From the NCBI GenBank assembly GCA_958439195.1, contig OY288166.1:62001-126000 (forward strand): a DNA stretch of 64,000 nt, read 5' to 3'. How positions within the stretch are numbered: position 1 is the stretch's first letter; the number at the start of each line of letters is the position of its first letter. The position numbers were made by a program, and so were the translations under genes. Positions 43,256 through 57,512 of this stretch are shown in pieces. Source of the stretch: an uncultured Paracoccaceae bacterium. Lineage in GTDB: Bacteria > Pseudomonadota > Alphaproteobacteria > Rhodobacterales > Rhodobacteraceae. The notes under the pieces are model-generated. The model ran no database searches and was not told the origin of the DNA. It worked only from the letters and a program-made list of their open reading frames with translations.

Positions 43256-44431
43256 TTACAGCAGAATCTTCGACACGACGCCTGCGCCGACGGTGCGGCC
43301 GCCTTCACGGATGGCGAAGCGCAGCTTCTCTTCCATCGCGATCGGGGCGATCAGCGTCACGTTGAACTTCAGGTTGTCGCCCGGCATCACCATCTCGGTG
43401 CCTTCCGGCAGTTCAACCGTCCCGGTCACGTCCGTCGTGCGGAAATAGAACTGCGGACGATAGTTCGCAAAGAACGGCGTGTGACGGCCACCCTCTTCCT
43501 TCGTCAGGATATAGGCTTCCGCCTCGAACTTCGTGTGCGGGTTCACAGACTTCGGCTTGCACAGAACCTGACCACGCTCCACGCCCTCACGGTCAATGCC
43601 GCGCAGCAGAACGCCGACGTTGTCGCCAGCCTCACCACGATCCAACAGCTTGCGGAACATTTCCACGCCCGTGCAGACCGATTTCTTGGTGTCGCGGATG
43701 CCCACGATTTCAACTTCGTCGCCGACGTTGATCACGCCACGCTCCACACGACCGGTCACAACCGTGCCGCGGCCCGAAATCGAGAACACGTCTTCGATCG
43801 GCATCAGGAACGGCTGGTCGATCGCACGGGCCGGCGTCGGGATGTATTCATCCACGGCCTTCATCAGCGCGCGGATGCTGTCCTCGCCGATGTCCTTGCG
43901 CTCGCCGATCATGGCCTGGTGGGCCGAGCCCTTGATGATCGGAATGTCGTCGCCCGGATATTCGTAGCTGGAGAACAGCTCGCGGATTTCCATCTCGACC
44001 AGTTCGATCAGCTCTTCGTCATCAACAAGGTCAACCTTGTTCATGTAGCAGACCATGTAGGGAATACCCACCTGGCGACCCAGCAGGATGTGCTCGCGCG
44101 TTTGCGGCATCGGGCCATCCGACGCGGCACACACCAGAATCGCGCCGTCCATCTGCGCGGCACCGGTGATCATGTTCTTCACATAGTCGGCGTGGCCGGG
44201 GCAGTCGACGTGGGCATAGTGACGGGCTTCCGTCTCATATTCCACATGCGCGGTCGAAATCGTGATCCCGCGCGCACGCTCTTCCGGCGCACCGTCAATC
44301 TGGTCATAGGCGCGGAATTCGCCGAAATACTTCGTGATCGCCGCCGTCAGCGTCGTCTTGCCATGGTCAACGTGGCCAATCGTGCCAATGTTGACGTGCG
44401 GTTTGTTCCGTTCAAACTTTGCCTTGCCCAT
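43256..44431 (-). CDS. tuf: Translation elongation factor Tu
   Basis: A 391-aa EF-Tu delivering aminoacyl-tRNA to the ribosome. G motifs GHVDHGKTT, DCPGHAD and NKVDLVDD are intact, as are domains II and III. The ATG at 44431 (MGKAKFERNKPH) is the family start. Only one tuf is in the window; Rhodobacteraceae usually have a second copy near tRNA-Trp, not seen here. Confidence 0.98.
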   Translation of the reverse strand: MGKAKFERNKPHVNIGTIGHVDHGKTTLTAAITKYFGEFRAYDQIDGAPEERARGITISTAHVEYETEARHYAHVDCPGHADYVKNMITGAAQMDGAILVCAASDGPMPQTREHILLGRQVGIPYMVCYMNKVDLVDDEELIELVEMEIRELFSSYEYPGDDIPIIKGSAHQAMIGERKDIGEDSIRALMKAVDEYIPTPARAIDQPFLMPIEDVFSISGRGTVVTGRVERGVINVGDEVEIVGIRDTKKSVCTGVEMFRKLLDRGEAGDNVGVLLRGIDREGVERGQVLCKPKSVNPHTKFEAEAYILTKEEGGRHTPFFANYRPQFYFRTTDVTGTVELPEGTEMVMPGDNLKFNVTLIAPIAMEEKLRFAIREGGRTVGAGVVSKILL

Positions 44432-44462
44432 CAGGGTCACTCCTCATTCGTGTGTCGGTGGT

Positions 44463-44512
44463 GCCGGGGTTGTCCCCGGCCTACGGGGTGGTAGGGCGGG
44501 GTTCACCCCGCC
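44463..44512 (-). repeat. Two tandem hairpins between fusA and tuf
   Basis: Two 7-bp G/C stems with 4-nt loops lie at 44463-44480 and 44495-44512. The second (GGCGGGG-TTCA-CCCCGCC) resembles hairpins at 28485-28502 and 53059-53112. They may modulate tuf level relative to fusA. Confidence 0.5.
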
Positions 44513-44519
44513 ACACCGG

Positions 44520-46643
44520 TTAAGCGTATTTCTTCTGGATCTCGTCCGAGATGTTCTGCGGCACGGCCTCGTAATGGTCGAATTCCATCGAGAACACAGC
44601 ACGACCCGACGTCATCGACCGAAGCTGGTTGATATAGCCGAACATGTTCGCCAGCGGAACCATCGAAGCGATGACATTCGCGTTGCCGCGGCTGTCCTGC
44701 CCGTTGATCATCCCGCGACGCGAGGTCAAGTCGCCGATCACGCCGCCGGTATATTCCTCCGGCGTCACAACCTCGACTTTCATGATCGGTTCCAACAACT
44801 TGGCACCGGCCTTCTTCAGACCTTCGCGCATCGCGGCACGGGCCGCGATTTCAAAGGCAAGAACCGACGAGTCAACATCGTGGAACGCGCCGTCGATCAG
44901 CTGCACCTTGAAGTCGATGACCGGGAACCCAGCAAGCGGACCCGAATCCATCACCGACTTGATGCCCTTTTCGACACCGGGGATGTATTCCTTCGGCACC
45001 GCACCACCAACGATCTTGGATTCGAACGAATAGCCTTCGCCCGGCTCCGTCGGCGAGATGATCAGCTTCACGCGCGCAAACTGACCCGTACCACCGGTCT
45101 GCTTCTTGTGCGTGTAGTCGATCTCATGCTCGCGCGAGATCGTCTCGCGGTACGCCACCTGCGGCGCGCCGATATTCGCCTCGACCTTGAACTCGCGGCG
45201 CATGCGGTCAACGAGGATGTCGAGGTGAAGTTCCCCCATGCCCTTCATGATGGTCTGACCGGATTCGATGTCGGTCTCCACCCGGAAAGACGGGTCTTCG
45301 GCGGCCAGACGGGCCAGCGCAATGCCCATCTTTTCCTGGTCGGCCTTGGTCTTGGGTTCCACCGCGATCTCGATCACCGGGACCGGGAAGGTCATGGTTT
45401 CCAGAACAACGGGTGCCGCCGGATCACAGAGCGTGTCCCCGGTGGTGGTTTCCTTCAGACCGCCCAGCGCGATGATGTCACCGGCAAAGGCTTCGGTGAT
45501 TTCTTCGCGGTCGATGGCGTGCATCATCATCATGCGGCCAACGCGCTCTTTGCGCTGCTTGGTCGCGTTCAGCATCGCATCGCCCTTGGCCAGCTTGCCC
45601 GAATAGATCCGGGTAAAGGTCAAGGAACCGACGAAGGGGTCGTTCATGATCTTGAACGCAAGGCCCGAGAACGGCTGATCATCATCTGCCGACCGCGCGA
45701 TGTTACGGGTTTCCGACTCGTCGCCCGGCGCAAAGCCCATATAGGGCGGCACGTCCAGCGGCGAAGGCAGATAGTCGATCACAGCGTTCAGCAGCGGCTG
45801 CACACCCTTGTTCTTAAAGGCCGAGCCTGCGAACACCGGGATGAAGTCGATGGCCAGCGTCCCCTTGCGGATCAGCGCGCGCAGCTCTTCCGGCGACGGC
45901 TCGTTGCCTTCCAGATAGGCTTCCATCGCTGCATCGTCCTGACCGACTGCCGTTTCCAGCAGGTTCAGGCGCCATTCATCGGCAGTGGCTTTCAGTTCGT
46001 CACGGATCGGCTTGCGCACCCAAGAGGCGCCCAGATCTTCACCCTGATAGACCCACTCTTCCATGGTCACCAGGTCGATGATGCCTTCCAGCTTGTCTTC
46101 CGCGCCGATCGGCAGGGCCACCGGCATCGCATTCGCGCCAGTCCGGTCCTTGATCATGCGAACGCAGTTGAAATAATCCGCGCCGGTCTTGTCCATCTTG
46201 TTGACGAACACGATCCGCGGAACCTTGTAGCGGTCAGCCTGACGCCACACGGTTTCGGTCTGCGGTTCCACACCGGCGTTCCCGTCAAGCAGAACAACCG
46301 CACCATCCAAGACCGCCAGCGAACGCTCGACTTCAATGGTAAAGTCGACGTGGCCGGGGGTGTCGATGATGTTGAAACGGTACTTGTCGGAACGTGCATG
46401 CTCCAGACCCGGATCGATCGTCCGCTCCCAGAAGGTCGTGGTGGCAGCCGAGGTGATCGTGATGCCACGCTCTTGCTCTTGCTCCATCCAGTCCATGGTG
46501 GCAGCGCCATCATGCACTTCGCCAATCTTGTGCGACTTGCCTGTGTAATACAGGATGCGCTCAGACGTCGTGGTCTTGCCAGCATCGATATGCGCGATGA
46601 TGCCAAAGTTGCGATAGCGCGTCAGCGGAAATTCGCGTGCCAT
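44520..46643 (-). CDS. fusA: Translation elongation factor G
   Basis: A 707-aa EF-G, the translocase GTPase. G motifs are AHIDAGKTT, DTPGHVDF and NKMDKTGA; domains II-V follow normally. It lies 9 nt after rpsG in the str block rpsL-rpsG-fusA-tuf. Confidence 0.98.
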   Translation of the reverse strand: MAREFPLTRYRNFGIIAHIDAGKTTTSERILYYTGKSHKIGEVHDGAATMDWMEQEQERGITITSAATTTFWERTIDPGLEHARSDKYRFNIIDTPGHVDFTIEVERSLAVLDGAVVLLDGNAGVEPQTETVWRQADRYKVPRIVFVNKMDKTGADYFNCVRMIKDRTGANAMPVALPIGAEDKLEGIIDLVTMEEWVYQGEDLGASWVRKPIRDELKATADEWRLNLLETAVGQDDAAMEAYLEGNEPSPEELRALIRKGTLAIDFIPVFAGSAFKNKGVQPLLNAVIDYLPSPLDVPPYMGFAPGDESETRNIARSADDDQPFSGLAFKIMNDPFVGSLTFTRIYSGKLAKGDAMLNATKQRKERVGRMMMMHAIDREEITEAFAGDIIALGGLKETTTGDTLCDPAAPVVLETMTFPVPVIEIAVEPKTKADQEKMGIALARLAAEDPSFRVETDIESGQTIMKGMGELHLDILVDRMRREFKVEANIGAPQVAYRETISREHEIDYTHKKQTGGTGQFARVKLIISPTEPGEGYSFESKIVGGAVPKEYIPGVEKGIKSVMDSGPLAGFPVIDFKVQLIDGAFHDVDSSVLAFEIAARAAMREGLKKAGAKLLEPIMKVEVVTPEEYTGGVIGDLTSRRGMINGQDSRGNANVIASMVPLANMFGYINQLRSMTSGRAVFSMEFDHYEAVPQNISDEIQKKYA

Positions 46644-46652
46644 GATGACCCC

Positions 46653-47123
46653 TTACCAGCGATAGTGGCTGAATGCTTTGTTCGCATCCGCCATTTTGTG
46701 GGTGTCTTCACGCTTCTTCACGGCGGTGCCGCGATTCTGCACGGCGTCCGACAATTCGGCAGCCAGACGTTCTTCCATGGTGTTCTCGTTGCGCTTGCGG
46801 GCAGCGATGATCAGCCAGCGGATCGCCAGCGCCTCGCGGCGTTCCGTCCGCACTTCGACGGGAACCTGATACGTGGCACCACCGACGCGGCGCGAACGCA
46901 CTTCGACAGACGGCTTCACGTTTTCCAGTGCTTCGTGGAAGCACTGGATCGGTTCGCGCTTCAGGCGCGTCTGAACGCGCTCCAGCGCGCCATAGACGAT
47001 GGATTCTGCAACGGATTTCTTTCCGTCCAACATCAGGTTGTTCATGAACTTGGTCAGAACCCGATCACCATACTTGGCATCGGGCAGGATTTCGCGCTTC
47101 TCGGCGGCGTGACGACGTGACAT
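46653..47123 (-). CDS. rpsG: 30S ribosomal protein S7
   Basis: A 156-aa S7, starting MSRRHAAEKREILPDAKYGD, with NLMLDGKKSVAESIVYGAL and the C-terminal KAFSHYRW. It nucleates assembly of the 16S head. It follows rpsL by 11 nt. Confidence 0.98.
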   Translation of the reverse strand: MSRRHAAEKREILPDAKYGDRVLTKFMNNLMLDGKKSVAESIVYGALERVQTRLKREPIQCFHEALENVKPSVEVRSRRVGGATYQVPVEVRTERREALAIRWLIIAARKRNENTMEERLAAELSDAVQNRGTAVKKREDTHKMADANKAFSHYRW

Positions 47124-47134
47124 GCTCTATCTCC

Positions 47135-47506
47135 TCACTTCGGACGCTTGGCGCCGTATTTCGAACGACGCTGACGACGTTCTTTAACGCCCTGGGTATC
47201 CAGAACGCCGCGGAGGATGTGGTAACGCACACCGGGAAGGTCTTTTACCCGGCCGCCACGGATCAGAACCACAGAGTGTTCCTGAAGGTTGTGCTTTTCA
47301 CCCGGGATATAGCTGATCACTTCGAAGCCATTCGTCAGGCGCACCTTGGCGACCTTACGCATAGCCGAGTTCGGCTTTTTCGGGGTGGTGGTGTAAACGC
47401 GGGTGCAAACGCCGCGCTTCTGGGGGCAGGATTCCAAGTGCTGCGACTTGGACCTTCTGACTTTTGCTTCCCGCGGTTTGCGGATCAGCTGTTGGATCGT
47501 CGGCAT
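47135..47506 (-). CDS. rpsL: 30S ribosomal protein S12
   Basis: A 123-aa S12 with the decoding-centre segment TTPKKPNSAMRKVAKVRL and the later PGVRYHILRGVLDT. The streptomycin-related lysine positions (TPKKPNS and the later GGRVKDLPG) are the sensitive-type residues. It opens the str block about 230 nt downstream of a near-consensus promoter. Confidence 0.98.
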   Translation of the reverse strand: MPTIQQLIRKPREAKVRRSKSQHLESCPQKRGVCTRVYTTTPKKPNSAMRKVAKVRLTNGFEVISYIPGEKHNLQEHSVVLIRGGRVKDLPGVRYHILRGVLDTQGVKERRQRRSKYGAKRPK

Positions 47507-47741
47507 TCAACTACCTCGAATTGCCCTCACGGGCGTTGTCAATACTCGCGCCAATCTCCCGGCGCGCTGCTTCTCGACTGACGCCTGCGCGGATCGCAAA
47601 ACGCCAAAACCGCATGCGCCCCCTTAGTGGGGACGACGCGGTGGAATTCCAGAGGATCGGGGCATAGGCCCGGATCATGACCACTCACTTTTCGATATCC
47701 TTTGGCCGACTCCCAAAGGGGCCAGCACATCAGGTAGCGGG

Positions 47742-47770
47742 CGTATAGGGGGAGTCGCGGGGGATGTCAA
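47742..47770 (-). promoter_or_regulatory. Strong promoter of rpsL-rpsG-fusA-tuf
   Basis: A perfect TTGACA (47765-47770) and TATACG (47742-47747) on the minus strand with a 17-bp spacer. The expected leader of about 230 nt before rpsL holds no recognised ligand-binding RNA. It lies just after the EamA transporter gene. Confidence 0.8.
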
Positions 47771-47789
47771 CAACCGGCCCGGTCCGCTG

Positions 47790-48683
47790 TCAGCCCTGCA
47801 CCGTCTGTGCCTGAACAACCTTTACCTTGCGCTCGCGCCACAGCGTAAAGATACCCGATCCCACCACCAGCGCGGCCCCCATCAGCGTAAGCGCATCCGG
47901 CAACGTGCCAAACACCACCCAGCCCAGAAAGATCGCCCACAAAAGGGCGGTATAGCGGAACGGCGCGATAAATCCGATATCCCCAACCCGCATCACCATG
48001 ATCACAAAATTATAGCCCACCACCAGTGCCGCCGCCGCCGCCGCGATCAACACCCCCTCGCGCAGCGTCACCGCCTCCCACCCCCCCGGCAACGACAGCG
48101 CCAGCGCCGTCACCGTCACGGAAAGCGACGCCATGACCGCTACGGTCGCCGATGGCACCGCGCGCGACAATTGGCGTGTCGACAAATCACGCACCACCAC
48201 AAAGGCCACCGACGCCAACCCCATCAACGACCAGAAATCAAACCCCTGCGGACCGGGGCGAATGATGATCAACACCCCAACAAATCCCACCAGAATGGCC
48301 GTCATCCGCCGCCACCCGATCTTGTCGCCAAATACCAGCCACGCCGCCAGCGCCACGGCCAGCGGCAGGGATTGCAGAATGGCAGACAGGTTCGCCAGCG
48401 GCATATGCACCAGCGCCGCCAGAAAAAGCAGGGTGGATGCCACCTCGGCCACCGAACGTATCGCAACGATGCCCGCATCACGCCGCGGCATCGCAAGGCG
48501 CAATCCACCGGTCGCCCACCCGATCATGGCAAGCGGGATCAGCGTCAACAGCCCGCGCATCGCAATCGCCTGCCAAAGCGGCAAGGTCTGCGTCGCGGCC
48601 TTCATCGCGCTGTCGTTCAACGTAAAGGCGGCCATTGCCACCATCATGTAGATCGCACCGCGCAGGTTATCGGATATTGGCAT
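47790..48683 (-). CDS. EamA/DMT superfamily transporter
   Basis: A 297-aa protein with about ten hydrophobic segments forming two EamA repeats (about residues 8-140 and 150-285), ending in a short basic tail. Such proteins export metabolites or amino acids; the substrate is unknown. The ATG at 48683 has GGGGAG upstream. It lies between the rpoC terminator and the rpsL promoter, so it is an insertion into the str/rif junction. I see no clear promoter of its own in the 45 nt after the terminator. Confidence 0.9.
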   Translation of the reverse strand: MPISDNLRGAIYMMVAMAAFTLNDSAMKAATQTLPLWQAIAMRGLLTLIPLAMIGWATGGLRLAMPRRDAGIVAIRSVAEVASTLLFLAALVHMPLANLSAILQSLPLAVALAAWLVFGDKIGWRRMTAILVGFVGVLIIIRPGPQGFDFWSLMGLASVAFVVVRDLSTRQLSRAVPSATVAVMASLSVTVTALALSLPGGWEAVTLREGVLIAAAAAALVVGYNFVIMVMRVGDIGFIAPFRYTALLWAIFLGWVVFGTLPDALTLMGAALVVGSGIFTLWRERKVKVVQAQTVQG

Positions 48684-48727
48684 GATCTCCCCTTGGCTTG
48701 CATCGCTATCAGCGCGGCCAGCAAAGG

Positions 48728-48757
48728 AAAAGGGCCGCCGCATCGCTGCGACGGCCC
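48728..48757 (-). terminator. Intrinsic terminator of the rplJL-rpoBC unit
   Basis: An 11-bp stem with one G-U pair (48732-48742 with 48747-48757, 4-nt loop) is followed on the minus strand by four U residues, 34 nt past the rpoC stop. Confidence 0.8.
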
Positions 48758-48791
48758 CCGTTTGATCGCCATCAACCTGGCGGTTGAAGGA

Positions 48792-53027
<4,236 letters not shown>

Positions 53028-53058
53028 TTCCAAATCCTTGAAAGGGGGCGGGGGCGCA

Positions 53059-53112
53059 GGGCGGGTGTCATCCCGCCCCACGAGGGGCCAAAGGGCGGTT
53101 CACACCGCCTTT
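53059..53112 (-). repeat. Two hairpins between rpoB and rpoC
   Basis: A 7-bp stem (53059-53065 with 53072-53078) and a 9-bp stem including one G-U pair (53091-53099 with 53104-53112) fill the rpoB-rpoC gap. They resemble those in the fusA-tuf gap and may be RNA-processing or attenuation points. Confidence 0.5.
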
Positions 53113-53115
53113 CGG

Positions 53116-56100
53116 TCACTCCTCCTCCGCATCCAGGAGTTCCATATTCAGGCCAAGTCCACGCACTTCCTTGACAAGGACGTTGAACGATTCCGGAACC
53201 CCGGCTTCGAAATTGTCCTCGCCCTTGACGATGGATTCGTAAACCTTGGTCCGGCCTGCCACGTCGTCCGACTTGACGGTCAGCATTTCCTGCAGGGTAT
53301 AGGCGGCACCATAGGCTTCCAGCGCCCAGACCTCCATCTCCCCCAGACGCTGACCACCGAACTGCGCCTTACCACCCAGCGGCTGCTGCGTGACCAGGCT
53401 GTACGGTCCGGTCGAACGGGCGTGCAGCTTGTCATCGACAAGGTGGTGCAGCTTGAGCATGTATTTCACGCCCACAGTGACCTTCCGTGCGAATTGCTCG
53501 CCCGAACGGCCATCGAACACCACCGACTGACCCGAGGTATCGAACCCGGCACGCGTCAGCGCGTCGTTCACGTCCGCTTCCTTGGCCCCGTCGAACACCG
53601 GCGATGCAATCGGCACACCGGTGGTGACATTGCCTGCCAGTTCAAGGAATTCATCCTCGCTCCGGTCGGCCAGCACCTCGTCATAGGTTTCATCGCCATA
53701 GGCGATCCGCATCGCTTCACGAACCGGCGTCATGTCACCCGAACGACGATACTCTTTCAAAGCCTCGTCGATCTTGATGCCAAGCCCGCGCGCAGCCCAT
53801 CCCATATGGGTTTCCAGGATCTGCCCGACGTTCATCCGCGACGGCACGCCCAACGGGTTCAGCACCAGATCAACCGCCGTGCCATCCGCAAGGAACGGCA
53901 TGTCTTCGATTGGCACCACCTTCGAGATCACGCCCTTGTTGCCGTGACGACCGGCCATCTTGTCGCCCGGTTGCAGCTTGCGCTTCACCGCCACGAACAC
54001 CTTGACCATCTTCATCACGCCCGGAGGCAGATCGTCGCCGCGACGAACCTTTTCGACCTTGTCATCGAACCGCAGGTCAAGCGCGCGCTTCTGCGCCTCG
54101 TACTGGTCGTGCAGGGCCTCGACATCCTTTGCCTCGGCTTCTTCCGCCAGCGCAAGCTGCCACCACTGGCCACGCGACAGCGTGCCCAGCAATTCGTCAT
54201 CAATGGTCGATCCGGCACGAATGCCCTTCGGTCCCTTGACGGCAGTCTTGCCCATGATCAGAGTCTTCAGGCGCGAATAGATGTTCCGCTCCAGGATCGC
54301 CAATTCGTCGTCGCGGTCACGCGCCAGACGTTCGACTTCTTCCCGCTCGATCTGCAACGCGCGTTCATCCTTGTCCACACCGTGGCGGTTGAACACGCGC
54401 ACTTCCACGATGGTGCCATAGGCCCCCGGCGGCAGGCGCAGCGACGTGTCACGCACATCCGATGCCTTTTCGCCAAAGATGGCGCGCAGCAGCTTTTCTT
54501 CCGGTGTCATCGGGCTTTCGCCCTTGGGCGTGATCTTGCCCACCAGAATATCGCCCGGCTGCACTTCGGCACCGATATACACGATCCCGGCTTCGTCCAG
54601 GTTGCGCAGGGCTTCCTCGCCGACGTTCGGAATATCGCGGGTGATCTCTTCCGGCCCCAGCTTCGTGTCACGCGCCGCAACTTCGTATTCCTCGATATGG
54701 ATCGAGGTGAACACGTCATCACGCAGAATGCGTTCCGAAATCAGGATCGAGTCTTCATAGTTATAGCCATTCCACGGCATGAACGCGACGACCACGTTCC
54801 GCCCCAGGGCCAGTTCGCCCAGATCGGTGCAGGGACCGTCGGCAATCACTTCGCCACGGCCAACCGTATCACCCACCTTCACCAGCGGGCGCTGGTTGAT
54901 GCAGGACGACTGGTTGGAACGCTTGAACTTGCGCAGACGATAAATGTCCACGCCCGGCTCTCCGGGTTCCAGCATCTCGGTCGCGCGCACAACGATACGG
55001 GTCGCATCGACCTGGTCGATGACACCGGCACGGCGTGCCATGATCGCAGCGCCGGAATCGCGCGCCACAACGGCCTCGATCCCCGTGCCCACGAAAGGCG
55101 CGTCCGATTGCAGCAAAGGCACCGCCTGACGCTGCATGTTCGATCCCATCAACGCGCGGTTCGCGTCGTCGTTCTCAAGGAACGGGATCAGCGATGCGGC
55201 TACAGACACCAACTGCTTCGGCGAAACGTCGATCAGGTCGATCGCATCCGGCGGGTTCAGCATGAATTCCCCCGATTTCCGGCTGGAAATCAGATCATCC
55301 GTGAACTTGCCTTCGGCATCCTGCGCCGCGTTGGCCTGCGCCACCGTATGACGCATCTCTTCGGTCGCCGACATATAGACAACCTCATCGGTCACCTTGT
55401 TGTCGATCACTTTGCGATACGGTGTTTCGATAAAGCCATACTTGTTCACGCGGGCAAACGTGGCCAACGAGTTGATCAGACCGATGTTCTGGCCTTCCGG
55501 CGTTTCAATCGGGCACATCCGGCCATAATGCGTCGGGTGAACGTCCCGCACCTCAAAGCCCGCACGTTCCCGCGTCAGACCGCCCGGCCCAAGGGCCGAA
55601 AGGCGGCGCTTGTGGGTGACTTCCGACAGCGGGTTCGTCTGGTCCATGAACTGCGACAGCTGGCTGGAACCAAAGAATTCCCGCACCGCAGCCGCCGCCG
55701 GCTTCGCGTTGATCAGGTCTTGCGGCATGATCGTGTCGATTTCCACCGACGACATCCGCTCCTTGATCGCACGCTCCATCCGCAGCAGACCGACGCGATA
55801 CTGGTTTTCCATCAATTCGCCGACAGACCGCACACGCCGGTTGCCCAGGTGGTCGATGTCGTCGATCTCGCCCTTGCCGTCGCGCAATTCCGTCAGCGCC
55901 TTGATGCAGGCGATGATGTCTTCACGGTCCAGCGTGCGCTGTGTATCTGCCTTGCCCAGATCCAGACGCATGTTCATCTTGACCCGGCCCACGGCCGACA
56001 GGTCATAGCGTTCGGAATCAAAGAACAGCGTGTCAAACAACTGGCTCGCCGCTTCGACGGTCGGCGGTTCACCGGGGCGCATCACGCGGTAGATGTCCAT

Positions 56101-57249
56101 AAGCGCGGTATCCCGGCCCATGTTCTTGTCCGCCGCCATCGTATTGCGGATGTAGGGGCCGACATTGATGTTGTCGATGTCCAGCACCGGAATGTCGGTG
56201 ATGCCCTGATCCAGCAGAACCTTCAGGCTGCCACCCTTCACGCCGCCGTCGCGGTCGTATTCCATCGTCAACTCGTCACCGGCTTCGACCCAGATCTCGC
56301 CGGTTTCTTCGTTGATGATGTCCTTGGCGACGTAGCGGCCGATGATGTGATCGAACGGAACCAGCAGCTCCGTGATCGCGCCGTCATCCTTCCACTTCTT
56401 CACCATCCGCGGCGTGGCCTTTTCACCCGCCTTCAGGATAACCTCACCCGTCGCCGCATCGACCAGATCATAGGTCGGGCGCGTGCCGGAAACGCGGTTC
56501 GGGAAGAACTTGGTCACCCAGCCCTTGTTCTTCACATGCTTGAAGGAAATGGTGTCGTAATAGGCATCCATGATGCCTTCCTGATCCATGCCCAACGCAT
56601 AAAGCAACGTCGTCACCGGCAGCTTCCGGCGGCGGTCGATCCGCGCAAACACGATGTCCTTGGCGTCGAACTCGAAATCCAGCCACGACCCGCGGTAAGG
56701 AATGATCCGGCAGGTGAACAACAGCTTGCCGCTGGAATGCGTCTTGCCCTTGTCGTGGTCAAAGAACACACCGGGCGAGCGGTGCATCTGCGACACGATC
56801 ACCCGTTCGGTGCCGTTCACGATGAACGTCCCGTTCGATGTCATCAGGGGCATGTCGCCCATATAGACATCCTGTTCCTTGATGTCCTTGACCGACCGGG
56901 CGCCGGTGGTTTCGTCGACATCAAACACGATCAGACGCAGCGTTACCTTCAACGGCGCGGCATAGGTCATGTCGCGCGACTGGCATTCGTCAACGTCATA
57001 CTTCGGCTTTTCCAGTTCGTATTTCACGAACTCCAGAACGGCCGTCTCGTTGAAATCCTTGATCGGGAATACCGACTGGAAGGTGCCCTGAATGCCCTCG
57101 CCATCGGCGGGCTTGTCGCCGTCACCCGATTTCAGGAACAGGTCATAGGAAGATTTCTGAACCTCAATAAGGTTCGGCATCTCAAGGACTTCACGGATCT
57201 TGCCATAATAGCGGCGGATGCGTTTCTGGCCAACGTAAGCTTGCGCCAT
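53116..57249 (-). CDS. rpoB: DNA-directed RNA polymerase subunit beta
   Basis: A 1377-aa beta subunit. The rifampicin region reads SSQLSQFMDQTNPLSEVTHK with sensitive-type residues; the C-terminal GGKAQFGGQRLGEMEVWALE is intact. The ATG at 57249 (MAQAYVGQ) is used; an upstream GTG at 57261 is a weaker option. The 263-nt gap from rplL holds one long hairpin. Confidence 0.98.
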   Translation of the reverse strand: MAQAYVGQKRIRRYYGKIREVLEMPNLIEVQKSSYDLFLKSGDGDKPADGEGIQGTFQSVFPIKDFNETAVLEFVKYELEKPKYDVDECQSRDMTYAAPLKVTLRLIVFDVDETTGARSVKDIKEQDVYMGDMPLMTSNGTFIVNGTERVIVSQMHRSPGVFFDHDKGKTHSSGKLLFTCRIIPYRGSWLDFEFDAKDIVFARIDRRRKLPVTTLLYALGMDQEGIMDAYYDTISFKHVKNKGWVTKFFPNRVSGTRPTYDLVDAATGEVILKAGEKATPRMVKKWKDDGAITELLVPFDHIIGRYVAKDIINEETGEIWVEAGDELTMEYDRDGGVKGGSLKVLLDQGITDIPVLDIDNINVGPYIRNTMAADKNMGRDTALMDIYRVMRPGEPPTVEAASQLFDTLFFDSERYDLSAVGRVKMNMRLDLGKADTQRTLDREDIIACIKALTELRDGKGEIDDIDHLGNRRVRSVGELMENQYRVGLLRMERAIKERMSSVEIDTIMPQDLINAKPAAAAVREFFGSSQLSQFMDQTNPLSEVTHKRRLSALGPGGLTRERAGFEVRDVHPTHYGRMCPIETPEGQNIGLINSLATFARVNKYGFIETPYRKVIDNKVTDEVVYMSATEEMRHTVAQANAAQDAEGKFTDDLISSRKSGEFMLNPPDAIDLIDVSPKQLVSVAASLIPFLENDDANRALMGSNMQRQAVPLLQSDAPFVGTGIEAVVARDSGAAIMARRAGVIDQVDATRIVVRATEMLEPGEPGVDIYRLRKFKRSNQSSCINQRPLVKVGDTVGRGEVIADGPCTDLGELALGRNVVVAFMPWNGYNYEDSILISERILRDDVFTSIHIEEYEVAARDTKLGPEEITRDIPNVGEEALRNLDEAGIVYIGAEVQPGDILVGKITPKGESPMTPEEKLLRAIFGEKASDVRDTSLRLPPGAYGTIVEVRVFNRHGVDKDERALQIEREEVERLARDRDDELAILERNIYSRLKTLIMGKTAVKGPKGIRAGSTIDDELLGTLSRGQWWQLALAEEAEAKDVEALHDQYEAQKRALDLRFDDKVEKVRRGDDLPPGVMKMVKVFVAVKRKLQPGDKMAGRHGNKGVISKVVPIEDMPFLADGTAVDLVLNPLGVPSRMNVGQILETHMGWAARGLGIKIDEALKEYRRSGDMTPVREAMRIAYGDETYDEVLADRSEDEFLELAGNVTTGVPIASPVFDGAKEADVNDALTRAGFDTSGQSVVFDGRSGEQFARKVTVGVKYMLKLHHLVDDKLHARSTGPYSLVTQQPLGGKAQFGGQRLGEMEVWALEAYGAAYTLQEMLTVKSDDVAGRTKVYESIVKGEDNFEAGVPESFNVLVKEVRGLGLNMELLDAEEE

Positions 57250-57443
57250 GCTCGTCGTCACCTTTTCTCGTGTCGCTGGCGCAGGTTCGTCGGGGTCACG
57301 AACGCGCGCCTATTGCGATGCGGCGGAAGGGTTCCATTCATGCTTTCCGTCCCACCGGAAAGCTCCCGAACCCAAAACCACGCCTTGAAAGGGGCACCCG
57401 CTGCGGGGCCGGGGCCGAAAGATGCCCCTGTCAAGACAGGTTC

Positions 57444-57473
57444 GGCTGGGCCGGGGAATCCCCCGACCCAGCC
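57444..57473 (-). terminator. rplL-rpoB intercistronic hairpin
   Basis: A 7-bp stem (57444-57450 with 57467-57473), one mismatch, then a further 5-bp stem closed by a 4-nt loop. U residues precede rather than follow it on the minus strand, so it is unlikely to terminate fully. An attenuator or RNase III site here is known in E. coli and would reduce rpoBC relative to rplJL. Confidence 0.5.
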
Positions 57474-57512
57474 TAAAAACCAGTGTCAGAATGCGTGATG
57501 CATCCTGCCCGA

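Noticed and set aside
44334..47120. 928-codon plus-strand open frame opposite fusA and rpsG
   Set aside because: Arg/His-rich antisense frame with no recognisable motif; the sense genes are complete.
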